Source: JBBTIS01 sp038059855 (lineage in GTDB: Bacteria > Elusimicrobiota > Elusimicrobia > JACQPE01). Taken from it: DNA of 20,489 bases. Under the pieces are notes generated by a model, which saw only the letters and a program-made list of their open reading frames with translations, did no database searches and was not told the DNA's origin. A program made the translations under genes and the position numbers. This document shows positions 13,991 to 20,489 of the stretch, piece after piece. The stretch covers positions 1-20,489 of the forward strand of contig CAYHKQ010000047.1 in the NCBI GenBank assembly GCA_964357255.1, in the 5' to 3' direction. Each line of letters opens with the position of its first letter. The stretch's first letter is position 1.

Positions 13991-15889
13991 TTGCAAAAAG
14001 ACATTGAAACATTGCGCTCCCGGCTGGATATTCTTGATATCGCGCGGGAATATGTGAGGGAATTGCGCCGTTCCGGCAATTCCTGGGCCGCGCTTTGCCC
14101 TTTTCATGATGAAAAAACTCCGTCGTTTCGCCTGGATCATCAGCGCGGGCTGTATTATTGTTTTGGCTGTCACAAGGGAGGCGACGCCATCGGGTTCTAC
14201 ATGGAGATCGAGAACATGGATTTTAAACAAGCGGTGGAATCCTTGTGCGAACGCGTAGGCTTGCCTCGGCCGTCTTGGTCGTCAAAGGGCGGTTCGTCCG
14301 AAGGTGAATCCAAAGCGCGCGCCGAGATTCAAAAAGCCTTGCATTTGGCCTCGACTTTGTACGCAGAGGCCCTTCTCATGCGCGAAGACCCTCCTTCCGA
14401 GAGGGCCCGGAGCTATTGTTTGAACGCGAGGCAGTTGGAAAGGAAGATAATTCAGGGCTATCATATCGGCTTCGCTCCCCAGGGCGCTAACTGGCTGACC
14501 ACGACCTTGGTTACAAAACATGGAATCGAGCCTGGGATTTTGGCCAAGGCCGGACTCGTCGCCGTTTCAAGCAAGGACGGCCGTTATATTGATTTTTTTC
14601 GAGGGAGGATTGTGTTTCCTGTTATTGATTTGCAAGGCAAGGTTTGTGGTTTTGGCGGCCGTATCCTTCCGCAAGAAATCGTCCCGGCGATGGGACAGGG
14701 CGCAAGTTTAAGGCCCGGCCCTTCTTTCGGAAACGAAGGGCCAAAATATCTTAATTCTCCGGATACGGCCTTTTTTAAAAAGGGCGAGACCCTCTATGGC
14801 CTGGCCCAGCATAAATCTTATATTCGCGAGGCCAATAAGGCTTATATCGTGGAGGGCTATTTTGACGTCGCCGGATTGGCCCAGGCGGGAATTACCTTGG
14901 CGGTCAGTCCCATGGGCGGCGCCTTGACGCTGGCCCATGCTAAAATTTTGGCCAGGTTTGCGAAAACTATCGTCTTGGTGTTTGATCCTGACGCGGCCGG
15001 CATTTCAAGCGCGATTCGCGCCGGACGGATTCTTCTTAGCCAGGGGTTGGAGGTGCGCGTGATGCATCTTCCTTCGGGGTTGGATCCGGACGAGTTCGCT
15101 CACGCCCATGGGCGGCAAGCTTTTTTTGATTTGGAGGCCAAGGGATCCAAGGCCCTAGTGGACTTTGAGCTGGAATCTTATTTGGCCGGGCGTTCGTTGG
15201 CGGTTTTTTCCGTAAGCGAGCGTCTCGCGCTGGCCAAGCGCCTGCTTCCTACCATGGCCGTCATGAGCGGCGAGATCGAGGCCCGCGAGGCGGTGACCCG
15301 CGTGGCTCAGGCGCTTCGTCTGGATTTGGTGGGTCTCGAGAGGGAGCTTTGGCGCTTTTCTTCGGATTCGTCTTCGCGCGGGTCCGCTTACGGCGCGCAG
15401 GGCGCCACAAGCTCTGCAAGAGGGGGCCGCGCCAAACCGGCCGGCGCGCCGGCGGATTCATTCGCGCAGTCCGGCGCGCGCGCGTTGAGTTTGGAGGAAT
15501 CTTTGTTGGGAATGGCGGCCGTCAACCCTGATGCCGTTCGGCGCGTTTTGCAAAGCCACGGGGTCGGCAAGGAAGATTTTGTGGAGCAACGGATTGCCGG
15601 TTATCTTTTTGACGGGGCCATGGTCTCGCCTGAGATGGGCCTGCCTGATGACTGGGGAAAAATTTTTAGCCGCGCGGTTTTGGGCCATAGTCAGGAGTTG
15701 GCGTCCGGGGAGTTTGAAGAGCTTCTGGGCGGTTATGCCGGTGAAATGCGCCAGCGTTCCTTGGTGCGCGAATTGCGCGAACTACGCGAGATTATTCGCA
15801 TGCGTCGGAAAAATAATCAGCCGTGCGAGGAAGCGCTGTTGATGAAGTTTCAAGAAATTTCCAAGCGCCTTAAAGGTTCGCGACCCTAA
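13991..15889 (+). CDS. dnaG: DNA primase
   Basis: This encodes 632 aa. The start is taken as the TTG at 13991, which gives an N terminus close to that of other primases; no ribosome-binding site is obvious, so the start is the least certain part. The zinc-binding CHC2 domain has C36, H39, C57 and C60. The TOPRIM core shows YIVEGYFDV near 288 and VFDPDAAG near 332, the acidic metal-binding residues. A Ser/Gly/Ala-rich linker (about 453-497) joins a C-terminal helical region that would contact the replicative helicase. DnaG makes the RNA primers for replication. It is sandwiched between rpsU and rpoD as in many bacteria. A perfect inverted repeat lies inside it at 14717-14742. Confidence 0.94.
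   Translation: MQKDIETLRSRLDILDIAREYVRELRRSGNSWAALCPFHDEKTPSFRLDHQRGLYYCFGCHKGGDAIGFYMEIENMDFKQAVESLCERVGLPRPSWSSKGGSSEGESKARAEIQKALHLASTLYAEALLMREDPPSERARSYCLNARQLERKIIQGYHIGFAPQGANWLTTTLVTKHGIEPGILAKAGLVAVSSKDGRYIDFFRGRIVFPVIDLQGKVCGFGGRILPQEIVPAMGQGASLRPGPSFGNEGPKYLNSPDTAFFKKGETLYGLAQHKSYIREANKAYIVEGYFDVAGLAQAGITLAVSPMGGALTLAHAKILARFAKTIVLVFDPDAAGISSAIRAGRILLSQGLEVRVMHLPSGLDPDEFAHAHGRQAFFDLEAKGSKALVDFELESYLAGRSLAVFSVSERLALAKRLLPTMAVMSGEIEAREAVTRVAQALRLDLVGLERELWRFSSDSSSRGSAYGAQGATSSARGGRAKPAGAPADSFAQSGARALSLEESLLGMAAVNPDAVRRVLQSHGVGKEDFVEQRIAGYLFDGAMVSPEMGLPDDWGKIFSRAVLGHSQELASGEFEELLGGYAGEMRQRSLVRELRELREIIRMRRKNNQPCEEALLMKFQEISKRLKGSRP
14717..14742. repeat. 8-bp perfect inverted repeat inside dnaG
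   Basis: GGCCCTTC (14717-14724) pairs with GAAGGGCC (14735-14742) around a 10-base loop. No T-run follows on either strand, so it does not look like an intrinsic terminator. Confidence 0.6.
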
Positions 15890-15950
15890 CTTTACCGCGC
15901 TAAGGGGAATGGGTAAAAATACGAGTTAGATGAAGGAGGCTTAAAGTACG

Positions 15951-17672
15951 ATGGAGAGTCGGCATGTTCTTAAAGATCTTATTGAAATTGGGAAAGAGCA
16001 CGGATATTTGACGTTTGAGGAGATTCAAAAATCTCTTTTTGGAGCCGTCAGCCTCGAGGATATGGACAATTTTCTCGAGACGCTCGAGGATTTGGGCATT
16101 CGGGTCGTGGACCGGGATCAGGCGCGGCGTTTTCATGTCAGAGGTCGCGAAGAGGGGGTGGCCCCGGCTCCTTCCTCCGTGGAAACGCCCAAGGGTCCGG
16201 AGACATTGAGTTCCATTCGGATGTACCTGTCCGAGATGGGTCGCGTTCCCTTGCTAACCCGTGAAGAAGAGGTAAGTTTGGCCCGTAATGTGTACGAGCG
16301 TAATCGCGCCCTGCGCTTGTTGGTGCTGGAGTCCCCGATTACGTACAGGGAAATTGAAAACTGGGAGTCTTTGATCGAGCAGGAAGAGATGACCCCCAAG
16401 GAGCTTATGCCCCGGGGCAGGCGCACGGATTCCGAGCTCAGCCGCATGCGTTCTAAAATTCGAAAGACGGTTCGCTATATCAAAGGCATGGAGGCGAAAA
16501 TCGTCCAAGCCAACGCCGAGCTTGAGCGCGCCGTGTCCGAAAGCAAGCGAAATAGCTTTAAGCTCAGGCTTTATAATTTTAAAAAGGCGATTTTGGAAAA
16601 AATTATTGATCTTAATCTAAATCAGGAAAAGATCAAGCGCGTCACGAACAAAATCAAAAATCTTTCTATCAGGATTCGCGAGTGCGAGGCGGAGGTCGTC
16701 CGCTATGAGCAGAACGTTGGGATGCCGTGCAAGGAATTTTTGGCTCTTTATGCCAGCGCGGAAAAAGGCAGGATATCGGCCAAGGAGTTTCACGCGCAGA
16801 CGGGTTTTAATCCATCCGGGGCCGAAACATTGGCCGCGAATCTTCGTCTTGTGATGGACCGGCGCGTGAAACTCGCGTCCGGACTGCCTGTTAGCCGCAA
16901 TGAACTTTTGGCCCTGGCTCAGAATATCGTGGACCTCGAGGAGAAGGTCCTCGAGGACAAGCTAAAGTTAATCCGCGCTAATTTGCGCCTAGTCGTTTCC
17001 ATCGCGAAAAAGCATTTGGGCGTTTCGTCGTTGGAGCTTTCCGACTTGATTCAGGAGGGGAGCCTGGGGCTCATTCGCGCGGTCGAGAAGTTCGAGTATA
17101 AGAAGGGTTTCAAATTTTCAACGTACGCCACCTGGTGGATCCGCCAGTCCATTAATCGCGCCATCGCGGATCAGGCGCGAACCATTCGTATACCGGTTCA
17201 CATGAAGGAGTTGATTTCCAAGCTCTCCAAGGTTCAGAGAAAATTCCGCCAACAGCTTGGTTTTGATCCGACCGTGGGGGATTACAGCAAGGCATTGCGC
17301 ATCTCGCCGGACAAAGTGCGCGCGGCTTTGAAAATTATCCCAGAGCCCCTTTCCCTGGCTATGCCGATCGGCGATGACAACTCCCGCCTTGAGGATTTTG
17401 TCGAGGACAAGGAGTCCGTGGTGCCGATGCACTCGGCGGTCAATTTTTTAAAGCGTCAGGAGATCGAGAAGGTCCTTCGAACGCTTTCAACGCGAGAAGC
17501 CCAAATCGTGCGGCTTCGCTTCGGCTTGGAAAGCGGATATCCCCGCACATTGGAGGAGGTGGGCCGTATGTTCAAGGTCACGCGCGAGCGCGTGCGTCAA
17601 ATCGAGGCCAAGGCGATCAGGAAGCTCCGCCATCCTTCGCGAAGCAAGCTACTAAAAGACTATATAGAATAG
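15951..17672 (+). CDS. rpoD: primary sigma factor RpoD (sigma70)
   Basis: This encodes 573 aa, with AAGGAGG (15933-15939) before the ATG. Region 1.1 is at residues ~5-55 (LKDLIEIGKEHGYLTFEEI), region 1.2 near 87-116 (RMYLSEMGRVPLLTREEEV) and a long, highly charged, probably helical non-conserved region runs to about 335. Region 2 follows (RANLRLVVSIAKKHLG near 342; FKFSTYATWWIRQ near 387, then QARTIRIPVHM). Region 4.2 (VTRERVRQIEAKAIRKLRH near 543) ends the protein. Regions 2.4 and 4.2 are near consensus, consistent with the TTGACA/TATAAT-like promoter boxes seen in this window. It is the last gene of the rpsU-dnaG-rpoD operon. Confidence 0.96.
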   Translation: MESRHVLKDLIEIGKEHGYLTFEEIQKSLFGAVSLEDMDNFLETLEDLGIRVVDRDQARRFHVRGREEGVAPAPSSVETPKGPETLSSIRMYLSEMGRVPLLTREEEVSLARNVYERNRALRLLVLESPITYREIENWESLIEQEEMTPKELMPRGRRTDSELSRMRSKIRKTVRYIKGMEAKIVQANAELERAVSESKRNSFKLRLYNFKKAILEKIIDLNLNQEKIKRVTNKIKNLSIRIRECEAEVVRYEQNVGMPCKEFLALYASAEKGRISAKEFHAQTGFNPSGAETLAANLRLVMDRRVKLASGLPVSRNELLALAQNIVDLEEKVLEDKLKLIRANLRLVVSIAKKHLGVSSLELSDLIQEGSLGLIRAVEKFEYKKGFKFSTYATWWIRQSINRAIADQARTIRIPVHMKELISKLSKVQRKFRQQLGFDPTVGDYSKALRISPDKVRAALKIIPEPLSLAMPIGDDNSRLEDFVEDKESVVPMHSAVNFLKRQEIEKVLRTLSTREAQIVRLRFGLESGYPRTLEEVGRMFKVTRERVRQIEAKAIRKLRHPSRSKLLKDYIE

Positions 17673-17706
17673 CGGATAAGCGGTTGAGTAAAAATTAGGA
17701 GGAATA

Positions 17707-19116
17707 ATGATCGAATCATCTGTTCTTGAAAAACCCGCCACCATCGAATCTTATGTTCAGGCCAGTGTCCCTCAATTTCTTGAAGAATTGTGCGAGTGGC
17801 TCAAGATCCCCAGTATTTCTTCGCTACCCCAGCACAAAGCCGACATATTGCGCTCAGTGGACTGGGCCTCGGCGGCTCTTGTTAAGCTTGGATTTAAGAC
17901 CGAGATTTTAAGGACCAAGGGTCAGCCCTCCCTTTATGCCGAAAGGATCGAGGATAAGCGATGGCCGACCTTGCTGGTTTATGGCCATCTGGATGTGCAA
18001 CCCGTTGATCCTGTGGAACAATGGATTAGGCCACCTTTTGAGCCATGCGTGCAAGACGGCCGCCTTTGGGGCCGAGGCGCGGCTGATGACAAGGGGCAGA
18101 CTTTCATTCATATTAAGGCGTGCGAGACATGGCTAAAAACCAGGGGCCGCCTGCCTTTGAACGTCAAATTTATCATCGAGGGCGAGGAAGAAATTGGAAG
18201 TCCGAATTTTGAGGCGTTGGTTCGGGAGCATCAGGGCAAGCTCGCCGGCGAAGCCGTTGTCATCAGCGACACGGCCATGCTGGCCAAGGGAGTCCCGACG
18301 GTCTCTTACGCCACGCGGGGGCTTGTTTATTTTGATGTTGTGGTCGAGGGTCCGAAATTGGATCTTCATTCCGGAAGTTTTGGCGGGGCCGTGCTTAATC
18401 CCGCCTTGGTCTTGGCTAAGATTTTGGCCGCGATGACGGATCGCAAGGGCCGTGTCGCCATCCCCTGTTTTTATCAGGATGTCGCAAAGCTGACTAAGCT
18501 TGAGAAGAAAATGTTTTCGCGCGCCCGTTTTGTGGCCAAGGAGATCGAGGCAGTGGCCGGTGTGCCCTGCGTGGGCGGGGAGAAGGGTTATAGCGTAGTC
18601 GAGCGTGTCTGGGCCAGGCCCACTTTTGAGGTGCATGGTTTGACCGGCGGATTTCAGGGGGAGGGGTCCAAAACAATTATCCCCCAGCGCGCCGGCGCCA
18701 AGGTCTCGATGCGTCTGGTGCCCAATCAGAACCCCGGCAAGATCGTCAAGAGTTTTGAGCGCTGGGTGGCCAAACTGACTCCCAAGGGAGTCAAGGTTCG
18801 CGTGTCCATGGTTCCCGGCGGCGGCCCGGCCTTTGTGGAAGATCTTGACCAGCCGGTTTTTCAGGCGGCGTTTAGGGCCTTGCGCAGGGCCTTTGGCGCT
18901 GAGCCGGTTTTTGAGCGTTGCGGCGGCTCGATCTTTGCGCCCGAGATTTTTAAGAGGGCCTATGCGCAAACCCCTGTGCTGATGATGGGATTTGGCTTAC
19001 CCGGCGAGAACGCGCACGCTCCCAACGAGTGGCTTGATTTAGATAACTTTCGTCTCGGCATTATCGCCTCGGCTTATTTCTATGAGGAATTCGCTAATAA
19101 AGCGAGAAATAAATAG
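17707..19116 (+). CDS. M20-family dipeptidase
   Basis: This encodes 469 aa, with AGGAGG (17697-17702) five bases before the ATG. The di-zinc site is intact: H94 and D96 in YGHLDVQP, Asp in RGAADDKGQ, the catalytic Glu pair in EGEEEIGSP, Asp in ISDTAM, and His near the end in NAHAPNEW. The central dimerisation domain (about 200-380) is present. It belongs to the M20 CNDP/PepV-like group that cleaves dipeptides or N-acyl amino acids in the cytoplasm; the true substrate cannot be told. It has its own strong ribosome-binding site, 34 bp after rpoD, so read-through from the sigma operon is possible. Confidence 0.92.
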   Translation: MIESSVLEKPATIESYVQASVPQFLEELCEWLKIPSISSLPQHKADILRSVDWASAALVKLGFKTEILRTKGQPSLYAERIEDKRWPTLLVYGHLDVQPVDPVEQWIRPPFEPCVQDGRLWGRGAADDKGQTFIHIKACETWLKTRGRLPLNVKFIIEGEEEIGSPNFEALVREHQGKLAGEAVVISDTAMLAKGVPTVSYATRGLVYFDVVVEGPKLDLHSGSFGGAVLNPALVLAKILAAMTDRKGRVAIPCFYQDVAKLTKLEKKMFSRARFVAKEIEAVAGVPCVGGEKGYSVVERVWARPTFEVHGLTGGFQGEGSKTIIPQRAGAKVSMRLVPNQNPGKIVKSFERWVAKLTPKGVKVRVSMVPGGGPAFVEDLDQPVFQAAFRALRRAFGAEPVFERCGGSIFAPEIFKRAYAQTPVLMMGFGLPGENAHAPNEWLDLDNFRLGIIASAYFYEEFANKARNK

Positions 19117-19117
19117 T

Positions 19118-19179
19118 AGGGACTAAAGTCCTATATTGAACTAGGACTAAAAAAGCTGTTTTTTTGCCCTAAAGTCCCT
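19118..19179 (+). other. 62-nt three-branch inverted-repeat element
   Basis: It starts one base after the dipeptidase stop. The outer stem is AGGGACT (19118-19124) with AGTCCCT (19173-19179). The first inner stem is AGTCCTA (19127-19133) with TAGGACT (19142-19148). The second inner stem is A6 (19149-19154) with T6 (19159-19164). Alternative pairing is possible because GGACT/AGTCC motifs recur. T-rich sequence follows (19185-19197), so it may work as a terminator, or be a REP-like repeat or small structured RNA. The rest of the 138-bp gap has a short TGTCC-CGAA-GGACA hairpin (19215-19228) and the next gene's ribosome-binding site. Confidence 0.55.
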
Positions 19180-19254
19180 TCCATTCTTTTTTATTTTGGC
19201 GCATGCTATGGGCATGTCCCGAAGGACACAGATGAGTAAAGTGAGGTAAATGCA

Positions 19255-19971
19255 ATGATGAAACTAAAAACCGCGATCACGGCGCTCTTGATGACAACCG
19301 TTCTTGGATATGCTTACGGTGAGGGCATGAGCCGTTTGGACGTTATCGCCGCCTTTTCGGACGTGGCCAAGACTTCCTTATCCCAAGGGGAAGCCCAAGT
19401 GGCTTACGACCAATTGATTGAAACTACCGAGCGAAAATTTTGCATGGAAGAAAAGGGTTGTTTAATCCCGTTTACCGAAAGAATTACTGTGAACGTGGCT
19501 CAAATGCGTCAACGCCTGACGCGCTATGATGCGGCTTTCGCTCTCGCCAATGCTCACGCCGCGGCCGTTGTCGCCCTGCTTAAGGACCATGAGGCCGCGG
19601 GCGGGTATTTGCCGCCTGTCATCAATGTCGCGTATCTTGAAAATGTCAACGCCAAGCTGAGGAAGAATTATGACGAGATAGGCGTTTTGGACGCGATTCG
19701 GGATTCCAAGAAAAGCGCCGCCGGGTTGGTGGACGTGGCCGTGGGCTCTAAAAACTTTCTGGGTTATCGAAGCGGCTCGAGCATCCGCGACCTTATTGAT
19801 TCATCGAGTATGAGATCGCTCAAGGCCGCCTTGAATTTTTTGGCGGACCCTAATTTAGCCGTTAAGCTTCAGAAGATAAAAAAAGCCGAGGAGGCCCGTC
19901 GTCGCGCCGCGGCCGAGGCTGAAAGATTTTCTAGAAAACCATTTTTGCCCTACGCCAAGGAATTTTTTTGA
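19255..19971 (+). CDS. exported helical protein of unknown function
   Basis: This encodes 238 aa from the first of two adjacent ATGs, with GTGAGG upstream. The N terminus (MMKLKTAITALLMTTVLGYAYG, then EG) is a signal peptide. The mature protein is mostly helical and has only two cysteines (C63 and C69), followed by IPF, which could form a disulfide in the periplasm. The C-terminal segment 'KIKKAEEARRRAAAEAERFS' is a charged helix. I recognise no family. The next gene starts 16 bp later with its own AGGAGG and has a similar Cys-Cys-Pro layout, so the two may be diverged relatives acting together. Confidence 0.65.
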   Translation: MMKLKTAITALLMTTVLGYAYGEGMSRLDVIAAFSDVAKTSLSQGEAQVAYDQLIETTERKFCMEEKGCLIPFTERITVNVAQMRQRLTRYDAAFALANAHAAAVVALLKDHEAAGGYLPPVINVAYLENVNAKLRKNYDEIGVLDAIRDSKKSAAGLVDVAVGSKNFLGYRSGSSIRDLIDSSSMRSLKAALNFLADPNLAVKLQKIKKAEEARRRAAAEAERFSRKPFLPYAKEFF

Positions 19972-19987
19972 TTAGGAGGTTAATATC

Positions 19988-20489
19988 ATGACATCACTTT
20001 ATCTTGTCGGACTTCTGGGCGCGATACTTAACGCCGATCCCTCGGTTGGGCCGGTTGAGCCTTGCCCTAAGGGCGACCAAACTTGCGAGGTCAGGCGCAT
20101 AGGCGTGTCCAAGCTTGACCGGGCTAAAGTCGCGGCCGGCCGCATGTCAGAGCTTTTAAATCAGCTCAACGAAGCGCGGACCGAGCTCGATGGCATGATG
20201 AAGGTTTGGCCCAAGGAAGAGCGTTGTCGCGCTGTTTCCCACGGCGAAGTTATCTGCCGAATGGTCCCGGCTCGCGCGAGCTTCCCCGACGCGGACGGGC
20301 GCATTAGCGAGGCGCTCTTGAGGATTCACGGCGCGATTTTGGCGTCCTTTCCTGAACTCAGGGCCGTTGATGTCGAGTTGTTGGATTATAAAAAAGTTGT
20401 CGAACAAGCGGGGTTTGTGGCGAGCTTGCCCGCTGTCTTAAATCAGGATTCCTCCAAGCAGAATCGTTTGGCCCGGCGCTACATTGACC
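19988..20489 (+). CDS. unknown small exported protein, 3' end outside window
   Basis: An ATG with AGGAGG (19974-19979) nine bases upstream opens a frame that runs without a stop for 167 codons to the window edge. The N terminus MTSLYLVGLLGAILNADPS is hydrophobic and may be a signal peptide, though it lacks a basic n-region. Cysteines at 26, 33, 80 and 90 suggest disulfides and therefore an extracytoplasmic location. 'ERCRAVSHGEVICRMVP' (78-94) recalls the Cys-Cys-Pro segment of the preceding protein. No family is recognised. Confidence 0.65.
   Translation, partial: MTSLYLVGLLGAILNADPSVGPVEPCPKGDQTCEVRRIGVSKLDRAKVAAGRMSELLNQLNEARTELDGMMKVWPKEERCRAVSHGEVICRMVPARASFPDADGRISEALLRIHGAILASFPELRAVDVELLDYKKVVEQAGFVASLPAVLNQDSSKQNRLARRYID

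Noticed and set aside
14717..14742. Internal terminator in dnaG
   Set aside because: The inverted repeat is perfect but no T-run follows, and it may simply reflect codon choice.
18133..18969. 278-codon open frame on the minus strand opposite the dipeptidase
   Set aside because: It is the antisense shadow of a conserved gene with all metal ligands in place.
1..20489. tRNA genes, rRNA, CRISPR arrays, reverse transcriptase or diversity-generating retroelement near the fibre gene
   Set aside because: No matching sequence patterns were seen on either strand by reading; the fibre gene has no variable-repeat/template pair in the window.

Overview
The window is dense bacterial chromosome, moderately GC-rich apart from one AT-richer island. 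It suggests a Gram-negative (LPS-type) bacterium: ADP-heptose genes, a predicted outer-membrane beta-barrel and several signal peptides are present. Phylum cannot be fixed from this sequence alone. The gene mix and the style of the proteins would fit a deep-branching candidate lineage such as Elusimicrobiota, but that is a weak inference.

Layout. (1) 2-4430: three tightly overlapping genes of a BatA/DUF4159/VWA type envelope operon, the first cut by the window edge. (2) 4431-4589: a 159-bp imperfect palindrome with a TTCG-capped tip. (3) 4619-8185: a compact run with an AccB-like carrier protein with an altered acceptor motif, a biotin carboxylase, GmhA and RfaE2 for ADP-heptose synthesis, and the 16S rRNA methyltransferase RsmE. 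The last junctions overlap by one base. (4) 8229-9380, minus strand: a DUF4143-type ATPase, convergent with rsmE and divergent from the next gene. (5) 9488-10804: the tRNA methylthiotransferase MtaB, with a G-run insertion. (6) 10812-13262: the unusual part. A fibre-like repeat protein, a secreted beta-barrel-like protein and a small coiled-coil protein lie between two nearly identical 116-bp direct repeats. The downstream repeat is the 3' part of the coiled-coil gene; the upstream one is a decapitated copy of the same gene. (7) 13337-17672: a HIT protein, then the classical macromolecular-synthesis operon rpsU-dnaG-rpoD. (8) 17707-19116: an M20 dipeptidase, followed by a 62-nt three-branch structured element. 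(9) 19255-20489: two small putatively exported proteins of unknown function, the second cut by the window edge.

The best candidates for something new are the repeat-bounded fibre/barrel/coiled-coil cassette, the AccB-like protein whose biotin-acceptor Met-Lys-Met is Asp-Lys-Glu, and the large palindrome between operons. Several genes also have promoter-like boxes so close to their start codons that leaderless transcription looks likely. I saw no tRNA, rRNA, CRISPR array, transposase or integrase.
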